Shown: piece by piece, positions 55,070 through 63,436 of the stretch | How the letters are laid out: every line of letters begins with the position of its first letter | Numbering within the stretch: position 1 is the stretch's first letter | Assembly: GCF_001654835.1 (NCBI RefSeq) | Contig: NZ_LXEP01000015.1 | Span: 248,001 to 312,000, forward strand | DNA: 64,000 bases | From: Buttiauxella gaviniae ATCC 51604 | GTDB taxonomy: Bacteria > Pseudomonadota > Gammaproteobacteria > Enterobacterales > Enterobacteriaceae | Reading direction: 5' to 3' | Made by a program: the position numbers and the translations under genes | Notes under the pieces: model-generated | What the model was told of the DNA's origin: nothing | Database searches by the model: none | The model's input: the letters and a program-made list of their open reading frames with translations, nothing else

Positions 55070-56728
55070 ATGAATACAACTCCTCCCTGGTGGCAACATG
55101 GTGTCATCTACCAGATCTACCCGAAGAGTTTTCAGGATACGACCGGCACCGGCACCGGCGATCTTGCAGGCGTCATTAAACGCCTGGACTACTTAAAACT
55201 GCTGGGTGTTGATGCAATTTGGCTGACCCCGTTTTATATCTCCCCGCAGATTGATAATGGCTATGACGTTGCCAACTACTGCGCGATTGACCCGACTTAC
55301 GGCACCCTCGATGATTTCGACAAGCTGGTCGCTGAAGCGCACGACCGCGGGATTCGTATCATTCTGGATATGGTGTTTAACCACACCTCAACGCAGCACG
55401 CATGGTTCCACGAAGCGCTGAATAAAGAGAGTCCGTACCGCGAGTTTTATATCTGGCGTGACGGCACACCGGATATGGTGCCAAACAACTGGCGCTCTAA
55501 ATTCGGTGGTAACGCCTGGCGCTGGCATGCGGAAAGCGGCCAGTATTATCTACATCTGTTTGCTCCTGAGCAGGCGGATCTGAACTGGGAAAATCCGCAG
55601 GTTCGCGCGGAACTGAAGAAAGTCTGCGAGTTCTGGTCCGATCGTGGCGTAGATGGTTTGCGCCTGGATGTGATCAACCTGATATCGAAAGATCAAGATT
55701 TCCCAGCCGATATTGATGGCGGCGATGGGCGTCGTTTCTATACCGACGGGCCGCGCATTCATGAGTATCTGCAAGAATTCAGCCGTGATGTGTTTACACC
55801 ACGCGGGTTGATGACTGTTGGTGAAATGTCGTCAACCACGCTTGATAACTGCCAGCAATACGCCGCGCTAAACAGCAATGAACTGTCGATGACGTTCAAC
55901 TTCCATCACCTGAAAGTTGACTACCCTGGCGGGCAAAAATGGGCGCTGGCGGCTCCTGATTACATCGCGCTGAAAGCGATTTTCAGCCACTGGCAGCAAG
56001 GCATGCACAATGTGGCGTGGAATGCGTTGTTCTGGTGTAACCACGACCAGCCGCGAATTGTATCGCGCTTTGGCGATGAAGGTGAACTGCGCGTTCCCGC
56101 GGCGAAAATGCTGGGCATGGTGCTGCACGGTATGCAAGGTACGCCATATATTTACCAGGGCGAAGAGCTGGGGATGACCAATCCGCACTTTAAACGCATC
56201 GTTGATTATCGCGATGTGGAAAGCCACAACATGTACGCCGAACTGCGTGCGCAAGGCCGGGATAGCGACAATCTGCTGGCCATTCTTGCCAGTAAATCGC
56301 GCGATAACAGCCGCACACCGATGCAGTGGGACGATGGTGAAAACGCAGGTTTTACCCAGGGAACTCCGTGGATTAACCTGTGCGATAACTATCAAACCAT
56401 CAACGCTAAAACAGCGGTTGATGACCCGGACTCGGTATTTTATGCCTACCAGCAACTGATTAAGCTGCGCAAAGCAAACCCTGTGTTTACCTGGGGTAGT
56501 TATCAGGACTTGCTGCCGGAGCACCCATATTTATGGTGTTACCGCCGTGAGTGGCAAGGGCAAACATTAGTCGTGGCTGCCAACCTCAGCCGTGAAAACC
56601 AGTGGTGGATGCCGGAAGCCTTCGAAGGTGACTGGGATGTACTGATGAGTAACTATTCTGACGCTGTAGGTAAACCTGGCGAGATAAGCTTACGGCCTTT
56701 CGAAGCTGTTTATTGGTTGCAAGGTTAA
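55070..56728 (+). CDS. treC: Trehalose-6-phosphate hydrolase TreC
   Basis: Cytoplasmic GH13 enzyme splitting trehalose-6-phosphate to glucose and glucose-6-phosphate. 552 residues; GH13 regions are clear: DMVFNHTS (I), GLRLDVINL with the nucleophile Asp (II), VGEMSS with the acid/base Glu (III) and FWCNHDQPR (IV). The ribosome site (AGGAAAGTGCT) lies just after the ERIC element. Last gene of treBC. Confidence 0.97.
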   Translation: MNTTPPWWQHGVIYQIYPKSFQDTTGTGTGDLAGVIKRLDYLKLLGVDAIWLTPFYISPQIDNGYDVANYCAIDPTYGTLDDFDKLVAEAHDRGIRIILDMVFNHTSTQHAWFHEALNKESPYREFYIWRDGTPDMVPNNWRSKFGGNAWRWHAESGQYYLHLFAPEQADLNWENPQVRAELKKVCEFWSDRGVDGLRLDVINLISKDQDFPADIDGGDGRRFYTDGPRIHEYLQEFSRDVFTPRGLMTVGEMSSTTLDNCQQYAALNSNELSMTFNFHHLKVDYPGGQKWALAAPDYIALKAIFSHWQQGMHNVAWNALFWCNHDQPRIVSRFGDEGELRVPAAKMLGMVLHGMQGTPYIYQGEELGMTNPHFKRIVDYRDVESHNMYAELRAQGRDSDNLLAILASKSRDNSRTPMQWDDGENAGFTQGTPWINLCDNYQTINAKTAVDDPDSVFYAYQQLIKLRKANPVFTWGSYQDLLPEHPYLWCYRREWQGQTLVVAANLSRENQWWMPEAFEGDWDVLMSNYSDAVGKPGEISLRPFEAVYWLQG

Positions 56729-56741
56729 TCCTTACCCGATT

Positions 56742-56763
56742 TCTCCCTCATATTTGAGGGAGA
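56742..56763 (+). terminator. Hairpin after treC
   Basis: TCTCCCTCA (56742-56750), loop TATT, TGAGGGAGA (56755-56763), 13 bases after the treC stop. The following bases are pyrimidine-rich without a T-run. Confidence 0.6.
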
Positions 56764-56827
56764 TCTCCTCCTTCAAATTTTAAGAGTTTTGCCCGCTGCC
56801 CATCCTTCCTGCTGTGCCCGATTTACT

Positions 56828-56872
56828 TTGTTCTGCATCAATAAAATCGCAAACATCTTTGATGCAAATCAC
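56828..56872 (+). promoter_or_regulatory. Two FNR boxes of nrdDG
   Basis: TTGTT-CTGC-ATCAA (56828-56841) and TTGAT-GCAA-ATCAC (56859-56872) each match TTGAT-N4-ATCAA at 9 of 10 arm bases. Their centres are 31 bp apart, the spacing reported for the E. coli nrdDG FNR sites (-64.5 and -33.5). That places transcription start near 56899, 7 bases after the TAAAAT hexamer. Confidence 0.8.
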
Positions 56873-56964
56873 TACATATAGACCTTAAAATGCACCCCGA
56901 CCCAACATGTTGTAGTCCCCGTCTATTATAACAACATGTCCTACAGACAATTCTGGGGATTATC

Positions 56965-57051
56965 TGTGGATAAACATAGGCCCTAAAACAAAAAACCTAT
57001 GGTAACGCGGGTAAATACAGCTCGCGGGCAATTCTAATCCTTTGTGGATAA
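56965..57051 (-). promoter_or_regulatory. Two perfect DnaA boxes in the nrdD leader
   Basis: TGTGGATAA at 56965-56973 and at 57043-57051 is the reverse complement of TTATCCACA, the strongest DnaA-binding sequence. Both have the same orientation and are 78 bp apart. DnaA control is known for the aerobic reductase nrdAB; a role at nrdD is inference. Confidence 0.55.
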
Positions 57052-57074
57052 CCTTTTTTAAAAATGGAGAGATC

Positions 57075-59225
57075 ATGACACCGCATGTGATGAAAAGAGA
57101 TGGGTGCAAAGTGCCTTTCACTTCAGAGCGCATCAAAGAAGCTATTCTTCGTGCAGCTAAAGCAGCGGGAGTCGATGACGCAGACTATTGCGCCACCGTA
57201 GCAGATATTGTCCGCACGCAGATGGAAGGCCGCAGCCAGGTAGATATTGGCGAAATCCAGACCGCAGTTGAAAACCAACTGATGGCTGGTGACTACAAGC
57301 AACTTGCACGCGCTTACATTGAATATCGCCACGACCGCGATATCGAACGTGAGAAGCGTGGCCGCCTGAACCAGGAAATTCGTGGTCTGGTAGAACAAAC
57401 CAACTCCGCTTTGCTCAATGAAAACGCCAATAAAGACAGCAAAGTTATCCCGACTCAGCGCGACCTGTTAGCCGGTATCGTGGCTAAACACTATGCCTCA
57501 CAGCACCTGTTACCGCGTGATGTGGTTCTGGCGCATGAACGTGGGGACATTCATTACCACGATCTGGACTACTCCCCGTTCTTCCCAATGTTTAACTGCA
57601 TGCTTATCGATCTTAAAGGCATGCTGACGCACGGCTTTAAAATGGGTAATGCGGAAATTGAGCCGCCAAAATCCATCTCAACAGCAACAGCTGTTACCGC
57701 ACAAATCATTGCCCAGGTTGCCAGCCACATTTATGGCGGCACCACAATTAATCGCATTGATGAAGTGCTGGCGCCATTTGTTACAGAAAGCTTTGAGAAG
57801 CACCGTAAAACTGCCGAAGAATGGCAGATCCCAGACGCTAAAGGTTATGCGCTTTCACGTACTGAGAAAGAGTGTTACGACGCTTTCCAGTCGCTGGAAT
57901 ATGAAGTGAATACGCTCCACACCGCTAATGGTCAGACACCATTCGTGACCTTCGGTTTCGGCCTGGGAACTAGCTGGGAATCACGCCTGATTCAGACCTC
58001 TATTCTGCGTAATCGCATCGCGGGTCTGGGTAAAAACCGTAAAACTGCGGTGTTCCCAAAACTGGTCTTCGCTATTAAAGATGGCCTGAACCACAAGGCT
58101 GGCGATGCAAATTACGACATCAAACAGCTCGCTCTGGAATGCGCCAGCAAACGCATGTATCCGGACATTCTGAACTACGACCAGGTCGTTAAAGTCACCG
58201 GCTCGTTCAAAACGCCTATGGGTTGCCGCAGTTTTCTTGGTGTGTACGAAGAAAACGGTGAGCAGATTCACGATGGCCGTAACAACATCGGCGTTATCAG
58301 CCTGAACCTGCCACGCATTGCGCTGGAAGCGAAAGGCGATGAAGCTGCCTTCTGGACGCTGCTCGATAGCCGTCTGGAGCTGGCGTTCAAAGCACTGATG
58401 ACGCGTATTGCGCGCCTGGAAGGTGTGAAAGCGCGTGTTGCACCAATCCTGTATATGGAAGGGGCTTGCGGTGTGCGCCTGAAAGCAGACGACGACGTTT
58501 CTGAAATCTTCAAAAATGGCCGTGCGTCGATTTCTCTGGGTTACATCGGCATCCACGAAACGGTGAATGCACTGTTTGGTAATCAGCACGTTTACGACAG
58601 CGAAGAGTTGCGTGCGAAAGCCGTCGCAATTGTTGAGCGTCTGCGCCAGGCAACCGACAGCTGGAAAGAAGAGACTGGCTACGGTTTCAGCCTCTACAGC
58701 ACACCAAGTGAAAACCTGTGTGACCGCTTCTGCCGTCTTGATACCGCTGAGTTTGGCGTGGTTCCAGGCGTGACCGACAAAGGTTACTACACCAACAGCT
58801 TCCACTTAGATGTTGAGAAGAAAGTTAATCCATACGACAAAATCGACTTTGAAGCAGCGTATCCACCGATCGCGAATGGTGGTTTCATCTGTTACGGCGA
58901 ATACCCGAACATCCAGCACAACCTGCAAGCGCTGGAAGACGTCTGGGATTACAGCTACAAACACGTTCCGTATTACGGCACCAATACACCAATTGATGAG
59001 TGCTACGAGTGTGGCTTTACTGGTGAGTTTGAATGCACCAGCAAAGGCTTTACCTGCCCGAAATGTGGCAACCACGACGCGGCTCGCGTATCCGTAACAC
59101 GCCGTGTTTGCGGTTATCTTGGCAGCCCGGATGCACGTCCGTTTAACGCCGGTAAGCAGGAAGAAGTGAAGCGCCGCGTGAAGCATTTGGGTAACGGGCA
59201 GTTAGATTCTTCGCAAAGCAATTAA
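57075..59225 (+). CDS. nrdD: Anaerobic ribonucleoside-triphosphate reductase NrdD
   Basis: Glycyl-radical enzyme reducing NTPs to dNTPs without oxygen. 716 residues: N-terminal ATP-cone (about 3-95, VMKRDGCKVPFTSERIKEAI), ten-stranded barrel, C-terminal zinc site with two C-x2-C pairs (CYECGFTGEFECTSKGFTCPKC), and the radical glycine G680 in RRVCGYLGSPDARPF. ATG 57075 follows GGAGAG; the frame open to 57042 overlaps a DnaA box. A short tail (LDSSQSN) is longer than in E. coli. Operon with nrdG. Confidence 0.97.
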   Translation: MTPHVMKRDGCKVPFTSERIKEAILRAAKAAGVDDADYCATVADIVRTQMEGRSQVDIGEIQTAVENQLMAGDYKQLARAYIEYRHDRDIEREKRGRLNQEIRGLVEQTNSALLNENANKDSKVIPTQRDLLAGIVAKHYASQHLLPRDVVLAHERGDIHYHDLDYSPFFPMFNCMLIDLKGMLTHGFKMGNAEIEPPKSISTATAVTAQIIAQVASHIYGGTTINRIDEVLAPFVTESFEKHRKTAEEWQIPDAKGYALSRTEKECYDAFQSLEYEVNTLHTANGQTPFVTFGFGLGTSWESRLIQTSILRNRIAGLGKNRKTAVFPKLVFAIKDGLNHKAGDANYDIKQLALECASKRMYPDILNYDQVVKVTGSFKTPMGCRSFLGVYEENGEQIHDGRNNIGVISLNLPRIALEAKGDEAAFWTLLDSRLELAFKALMTRIARLEGVKARVAPILYMEGACGVRLKADDDVSEIFKNGRASISLGYIGIHETVNALFGNQHVYDSEELRAKAVAIVERLRQATDSWKEETGYGFSLYSTPSENLCDRFCRLDTAEFGVVPGVTDKGYYTNSFHLDVEKKVNPYDKIDFEAAYPPIANGGFICYGEYPNIQHNLQALEDVWDYSYKHVPYYGTNTPIDECYECGFTGEFECTSKGFTCPKCGNHDAARVSVTRRVCGYLGSPDARPFNAGKQEEVKRRVKHLGNGQLDSSQSN

Positions 59226-59243
59226 CGTCAGAGCAAAGCGAAA

Positions 59244-59708
59244 ATGAATGTGCATCAATACTATCCGGTAGACATTGTTAACGGGCCGGGAACACGCTGC
59301 ACGCTGTTCGTTTCCGGCTGCGTACATGAATGTCCCGGGTGCTATAACAAAAGCACCTGGCGGTTAAATTCAGGTATGCCGTTCACCCAGGAAATGGAAG
59401 ATAGGATCATTAACGATCTGAACGATACGCGTATCCGCCGCCAGGGGCTGTCGCTTTCGGGCGGCGATCCGCTTCATCCGCAAAACATCGCGGATGTGCT
59501 AAAGCTGGTGCAGCGAGTGCGGGCGGAATGCCCTGGCAAAGATATCTGGATGTGGACGGGTTACAAGCTTGATGAATTAACCGAAGCTCAACGCGAAGTG
59601 GTTGATTTAATTAACGTGTTAATCGATGGCAAGTTCGTTCAGGATTTGAAAGACCCAGCGCTGGTCTGGCGCGGCAGTAGCAACCAGGTCGTACATCATT
59701 TGCGATAG
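59244..59708 (+). CDS. nrdG: NrdD-activating radical SAM enzyme NrdG
   Basis: Uses S-adenosylmethionine and a 4Fe-4S cluster to form the NrdD glycyl radical. 154 residues; cluster motif C-x3-C-x2-C is in SGCVHECPGCYNKSTW, with the SAM-contact LSLSGGDPLHP. Eighteen bases after nrdD. Confidence 0.97.
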   Translation: MNVHQYYPVDIVNGPGTRCTLFVSGCVHECPGCYNKSTWRLNSGMPFTQEMEDRIINDLNDTRIRRQGLSLSGGDPLHPQNIADVLKLVQRVRAECPGKDIWMWTGYKLDELTEAQREVVDLINVLIDGKFVQDLKDPALVWRGSSNQVVHHLR

Positions 59709-59727
59709 AGCCCCTTATGGGGCTTTT
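59709..59727. terminator. Terminator between nrdG and yraR
   Basis: AGCCCC (59709-59714), loop TTAT, GGGGCT (59719-59724), TTT. It includes the yraR stop on the other strand. Confidence 0.75.
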
Positions 59728-60356
59728 GCTATTTCACGCAACTGACTTGAGTCCAGAGTATTCACACCCTCGCCTGTAGGCTTAAGCGCCTCATGCAGCA
59801 TTGCTTTCGCTACATCCCTTGCTTCAATGGACTTCCACTTCCCAGGCATGATTTTGAACAATGGTGCAAACAGCGACTCATTTAAACGCTGTGATTCCCG
59901 ATGGCCGAGCAGCATGGATGGACGAGCAATCGTCAGACGCGGCCACTGTTGCGCTATCAATGCCTCCTCCATCTCACCTTTTACCCGATTATAAAAGAAT
60001 GGCGATTTGCTGTTCGCGCCAATGGCGCTAACCACCAGCATCTGTTTAGCTCCCAAACGCAGCCCAGTGATGGCGGTGTCCACCACTAGCGTGTAATCCG
60101 CCAGCACAAAAGCTTCTTTGCTGCCCGCTTCTTTCATAGTGGTACCGAGGCAGCAAAAGACTGTATCAATCGGCTCGGTCAATTGTGTGAGTGCATCACT
60201 CAACTGAGGATCGTAGGGGTTGGTGACTTTATTCATTGCAGGCAAAGGGCGCCGTGTTGCAGCAACGATATGACCGATCTGCGGCTCATTGATTAGCATG
60301 CGCAGTAAGTGCCCACCAACAAGGCCTGTGGCCCCCGTAATCAAAACCCGGTTCAT
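59715..60356 (-). CDS. yraR: NAD(P)-binding Rossmann protein YraR
   Basis: 213 residues of the atypical short-chain dehydrogenase type (NAD(P)H-binding, PF13460-like): [14 protein letters not shown] dinucleotide loop at 7-20, [18 protein letters not shown], and [16 protein letters not shown] with the Y-x-x-x-K pair. Matches E. coli YraR. Substrate unknown. In E. coli it sits near yhbO-yhbP, and here it is followed by yhbP on the same strand. Confidence 0.9.
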   Translation of the reverse strand: MNRVLITGATGLVGGHLLRMLINEPQIGHIVAATRRPLPAMNKVTNPYDPQLSDALTQLTEPIDTVFCCLGTTMKEAGSKEAFVLADYTLVVDTAITGLRLGAKQMLVVSAIGANSKSPFFYNRVKGEMEEALIAQQWPRLTIARPSMLLGHRESQRLNESLFAPLFKIMPGKWKSIEARDVAKAMLHEALKPTGEGVNTLDSSQLREIAKAP

Positions 60357-60374
60357 AAGTTCTCCTGTCGCCTA

Positions 60375-60815
60375 TTAACCAAGTTTAGTGTCATCTCGCA
60401 GCCAGTGGAGCTTTTTACCAAAACCGAGCGTGTTGTCGGTCATTTTTATTTCATCAAGACGAATTTCCCACACCGGTGCCTTCATCACTCGCGCTACAGG
60501 GAAGCGCTTGCAGTAACGAGCACGAATGCTATCGGATTCTTGCTCTGCCACCAGCGTGATTTCGCCGCGGAACTGTACGCCACGAATTAACGCCACGGTT
60601 TTGGGCTGCCCATTAACCGTTCCGGCTACATTGGCCTGGTTTCCAATCAACTCTCCGTGACGAGTGTGAGTTTCGCTTAACAGGTAAAAAGTGACGCGCT
60701 GTTCATCAAATAAGTAGAACGCATTTGCGCACCATAAATCACCATTACTGCCTGCGCAGTAAGTCAGTACATGCTGTTTGTTCAGCCAACGACTAATGGC
60801 ATTGAGAGTTTCCAT
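60375..60815 (-). CDS. yhbP: YhbP, FMN-binding split-barrel-like protein (UPF0306)
   Basis: 146 residues collinear with E. coli YhbP, a protein of unknown function with the flavin-reductase/pyridoxamine-oxidase-like split barrel ([31 protein letters not shown]). Start ATG 60815 ([11 protein letters not shown]); TTG at 60821 is an in-frame alternative. Eighteen bases upstream of yraR, probably cotranscribed. Confidence 0.9.
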   Translation of the reverse strand: METLNAISRWLNKQHVLTYCAGSNGDLWCANAFYLFDEQRVTFYLLSETHTRHGELIGNQANVAGTVNGQPKTVALIRGVQFRGEITLVAEQESDSIRARYCKRFPVARVMKAPVWEIRLDEIKMTDNTLGFGKKLHWLRDDTKLG

Positions 60816-60868
60816 GTGCAACCTGAAGAGTGATATTCTGCGGAAAACATCAATTATGCGCCCGACCT

Positions 60869-61177
60869 ATGTCCCCCTGGTATCTCTATTTAATCCGCAC
60901 CCTCGATAACCGTTTATATACGGGCATTACCACCGATGTGGAGCGCCGTTTCTCTCAGCATCAAACCGGGAAAGGTGCGAAAGCATTGCGTGGGAAAGGT
61001 GAGTTAACATTGGCCTTTAGCCATCTGGTAGGCGATCGCTCAAGCGCATTGCGCCTGGAGTATCGCATCAAGCAGCTAACTAAAGCGCAGAAAGAGATGT
61101 TGGTAAAAGGAGCATTGTCGTTTGAAGACCTTTTGGCAGGCCTTCAAACGAAATCAGAGATCAAAACTCTCGGTTAA
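60869..61177 (+). CDS. yhbQ: GIY-YIG domain protein YhbQ
   Basis: 102 residues; stand-alone GIY-YIG nuclease-like domain: [36 protein letters not shown] carries the Y-x-Y, TGIT and catalytic Arg positions. The E. coli relative is reported to act on DNA. ATG 60869 (MSPWYLYL) by homology; the longer frame to 60830 overlaps the yhbP promoter region. Its 3' end overlaps the convergent yhbS by 17 bases. Confidence 0.9.
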   Translation: MSPWYLYLIRTLDNRLYTGITTDVERRFSQHQTGKGAKALRGKGELTLAFSHLVGDRSSALRLEYRIKQLTKAQKEMLVKGALSFEDLLAGLQTKSEIKTLG

Positions 61178-61667
61178 AATGTTCGTGATATTCCACTAAA
61201 CCACTCACGCCATTGAGCGCGTCATCGGCCAGTGGATGAATCAGAAAATAGGCTTCGGTATCAGGCCAGGCACAGCGCAAATCGAATTGTGCAGCGGGAA
61301 CAAAACCAAAGCGGCTATATAGCGCGGGTTCGCCCAACGTCACAACGGCGGCATAACCAAATTCATTGAGTGAATCGAGTCCTTCGTAAACCAGTTTTTT
61401 CGCCAGCCCCTGGCCGCGATAAGCTTCGTCTACAGCCAGTGGCGCAAGACCAACCCACTGTAGTTCTTCACCTTCGACCGCAACCGGACTGAATGCGGCA
61501 TAACCCACGACCTGACCTTCGTCATCCGTGGCAACAACACCCAGTGTTAAAAGGCCGTCTTCTCGTAAATCCTTCACCAAATCTGCTTCACCATTGCTAT
61601 TAAAGGAGCGGCGAAGTAAAGCGTCGATGCCTGGAGCATCAATAGGTATTTCTACACGAATTAGCAT
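61161..61667 (-). CDS. yhbS: GNAT acetyltransferase YhbS
   Basis: 168 residues; N-acetyltransferase with acetyl-CoA loop Y-R-G-Q-G-L-A in [21 protein letters not shown], and [12 protein letters not shown]. Substrate not established. It overlaps ubiT by 7 bases at its start, so the two are translationally coupled. Confidence 0.92.
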   Translation of the reverse strand: MLIRVEIPIDAPGIDALLRRSFNSNGEADLVKDLREDGLLTLGVVATDDEGQVVGYAAFSPVAVEGEELQWVGLAPLAVDEAYRGQGLAKKLVYEGLDSLNEFGYAAVVTLGEPALYSRFGFVPAAQFDLRCAWPDTEAYFLIHPLADDALNGVSGLVEYHEHFNREF

Positions 61668-62185
61668 GGCTCACCTACCGAGTTACTTTCTGGAGCAGGT
61701 TTATGCTTCATCCCCGCTTCGACAAAATCAGCCAGTTGCAGTAGCAGCATGCGTAGTGGTTTTGGCATCGCATCCAGCTCAATGGCATCCATTAAATTTT
61801 TGACGTACAGACCCAGTTCAGTGTCACCTTCAATCATCAGGCGGCGTTGGAAAAACAGGGTATCGGGATCTTGTTTACGTGCAGCGATCATCAACAAATC
61901 GTTGGCTGTCGCACTGAAACTCACATCAGCCGGAGCATCTTCACGCACAACCAGTTTGTTATCTTGTACCGAAGTAAACCATTTTAGACCGAGATCACGC
62001 ACTTCAATACTTAACCAGCGTCCCTCAAGAAATTCGAGTTCACCTTCTTCCATTGCCTGACGGAACTGCCAGCCAAGAACCTGTTCAAGCACCTGGCGCT
62101 TTAGAGCAAAGGGCGTCAGTTTAACCGGTGTTCTTAACAGTGACGGGCCGAGATGGACCAGGCGTGAACGCAATTTATCCAACAC
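61661..62185 (-). CDS. ubiT: UbiT (YhbT), SCP2-domain accessory factor for anaerobic ubiquinone synthesis
   Basis: 174 residues; SCP2-like lipid-binding fold (FLEGRWLSIEVRDLGLKWF, DTLFFQRRLMIEGDTELGLYVKNLMDAIEL), acting with UbiU and UbiV in oxygen-independent ubiquinone formation. Start codon is GTG at 62185 with AAGGAG upstream, as its close match to E. coli UbiT (MLDKLRSR) requires. Divergent from ubiU-ubiV. Confidence 0.94.
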   Translation of the reverse strand: MLDKLRSRLVHLGPSLLRTPVKLTPFALKRQVLEQVLGWQFRQAMEEGELEFLEGRWLSIEVRDLGLKWFTSVQDNKLVVREDAPADVSFSATANDLLMIAARKQDPDTLFFQRRLMIEGDTELGLYVKNLMDAIELDAMPKPLRMLLLQLADFVEAGMKHKPAPESNSVGEPC

Positions 62186-62285
62186 AAGCTTTACTCCTTG
62201 AGAAATTTAACCACCATTTTGCCACACCAGCCATTCTCCGTAGCGGTGTAAATCAACAAGTTTGCGGGTTATCAATACCATCATA

Positions 62286-62298
62286 TTGATTTCATCAA
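62286..62298. promoter_or_regulatory. FNR-like palindrome in the ubiT-ubiU intergenic region
   Basis: TTGAT-TTC-ATCAA has two perfect FNR half-sites but a spacer of 3 instead of 4 bases. It lies 112 bases upstream of ubiT and 135 upstream of ubiU. FNR control of these genes is known in E. coli; whether the short spacer still binds is open. Confidence 0.5.
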
Positions 62299-62432
62299 TA
62301 CGCCATTAGCTGCCTTAAATCAAAATTTGTCGTGGACGGGTTAACTAAAATCCCAGTTCGTTAACAATTTTGCTGTCCGACACTGGGCCGCATGGGTTTC
62401 CTCTCAGGTTACCCAATGATTCAGGATAAATT

Positions 62433-63428
62433 ATGGAGTTGCTTTGCCCAGCTGGAAACTTACCGGCGTTGAAAGCGGCCATCGATAATGGTGCCGATGC
62501 GGTTTACATTGGTCTTAAAGATGATACCAACGCCCGCCATTTTGCTGGACTGAATTTCACGGAGAAGAAACTGCAAGAAGCGGTAAGTTACGTGCATCAA
62601 CATCGCCGTAAATTGCATATCGCTATCAATACGTTTGCGCATCCGGACGGCTACGTGCGCTGGCAACATGCAGTAGATATGGCAGCGCAACTCGGAGCCG
62701 ACGCTTTAATTCTGGCCGACCTCGCCATGCTTGAATACGCGGCTGAGCGTTATCCGCATATTGAGCGCCACGTATCGGTACAAGCCTCCGCCACCAATGA
62801 AGAAGCAGTCCGCTTTTATCATCGCAACTTCGACGTTGCGCGTGTTGTTTTACCACGCGTGTTATCCATTCATCAGGTAAAACAGTTGGCTCGCGTAACC
62901 CCTGTACCGCTTGAGGTTTTTGCTTTTGGTAGCCTGTGCATTATGGCCGAAGGGCGTTGCTATCTTTCCTCCTACCTGACCGGTGAGTCGCCTAACACGG
63001 TGGGGGCCTGTTCCCCTGCGCGCTTTGTGCGTTGGCAGCAAACTCCGCAAGGCCTTGAGTCACGCCTCAATGATGTACTTATCGACAGGTATCAGGATGG
63101 TGAAAACGCAGGTTATCCGACGCTTTGCAAAGGTCGCTATCTGGTTGACGATCAGAAATATCACGCTCTTGAAGAGCCAACCAGCCTGAACACACTTGAA
63201 CTGCTGCCTGAATTATTAGCCGCGAATATTGCGTCGGTGAAAATCGAAGGCCGCCAGCGTAGCCCGGCCTATGTCAGCCAGGTAGCGAAAGTCTGGCGTC
63301 AAGCAATCGATCTGTGTATGGCTGATCCGGAAAACTACCGTGCGAAACCTGCGTGGATGGAAGATCTGGGAGCGATGGCCGAAGGCACGCAAACCACTCT
63401 CGGTGCCTATCACCGTAAATGGCAGTAG
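62433..63428 (+). CDS. ubiU: UbiU (YhbU), 4Fe-4S protein of anaerobic ubiquinone synthesis
   Basis: 331 residues of the U32 peptidase-like family; with UbiV it forms the heterodimer that supports O2-independent ring hydroxylation of the ubiquinone precursor. The cluster cysteines are visible in FGSLCIMAEGRCYLSSY, VGACSPARF and YPTLCKGRY, at the spacing of the four ligands in E. coli. Start ATG 62433. Followed by ubiV after 8 bases. Confidence 0.96.
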   Translation: MELLCPAGNLPALKAAIDNGADAVYIGLKDDTNARHFAGLNFTEKKLQEAVSYVHQHRRKLHIAINTFAHPDGYVRWQHAVDMAAQLGADALILADLAMLEYAAERYPHIERHVSVQASATNEEAVRFYHRNFDVARVVLPRVLSIHQVKQLARVTPVPLEVFAFGSLCIMAEGRCYLSSYLTGESPNTVGACSPARFVRWQQTPQGLESRLNDVLIDRYQDGENAGYPTLCKGRYLVDDQKYHALEEPTSLNTLELLPELLAANIASVKIEGRQRSPAYVSQVAKVWRQAIDLCMADPENYRAKPAWMEDLGAMAEGTQTTLGAYHRKWQ

Positions 63429-63436
63429 GGATGACC

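Larger units (their letters stand above)
56729..57074 (+). promoter_or_regulatory. treC-nrdD intergenic region: nrdDG promoter and leader
   Basis: 346 bases. After the treC hairpin come two FNR-like boxes, a -10-like TAAAAT (56886-56891), and a leader of about 176 bases. The leader holds an inverted repeat, ACATGTTGT (56905-56913) / ACAACATGT (56931-56939), resembling NrdR boxes; two DnaA boxes (listed); and a small hairpin, CATAGG (56975-56980) / CCTATG (56996-57001). Confidence 0.65.

Noticed and set aside
55868-56524. 218-codon open frame opposite treC
   Set aside because: Antisense shadow within a clear GH13 gene; no family motif.
57981-58805. 274-codon open frame opposite nrdD
   Set aside because: Reverse-frame shadow of a highly expressed conserved gene; composition (His, Phe, Val, Gln rich) is that of an artefact.
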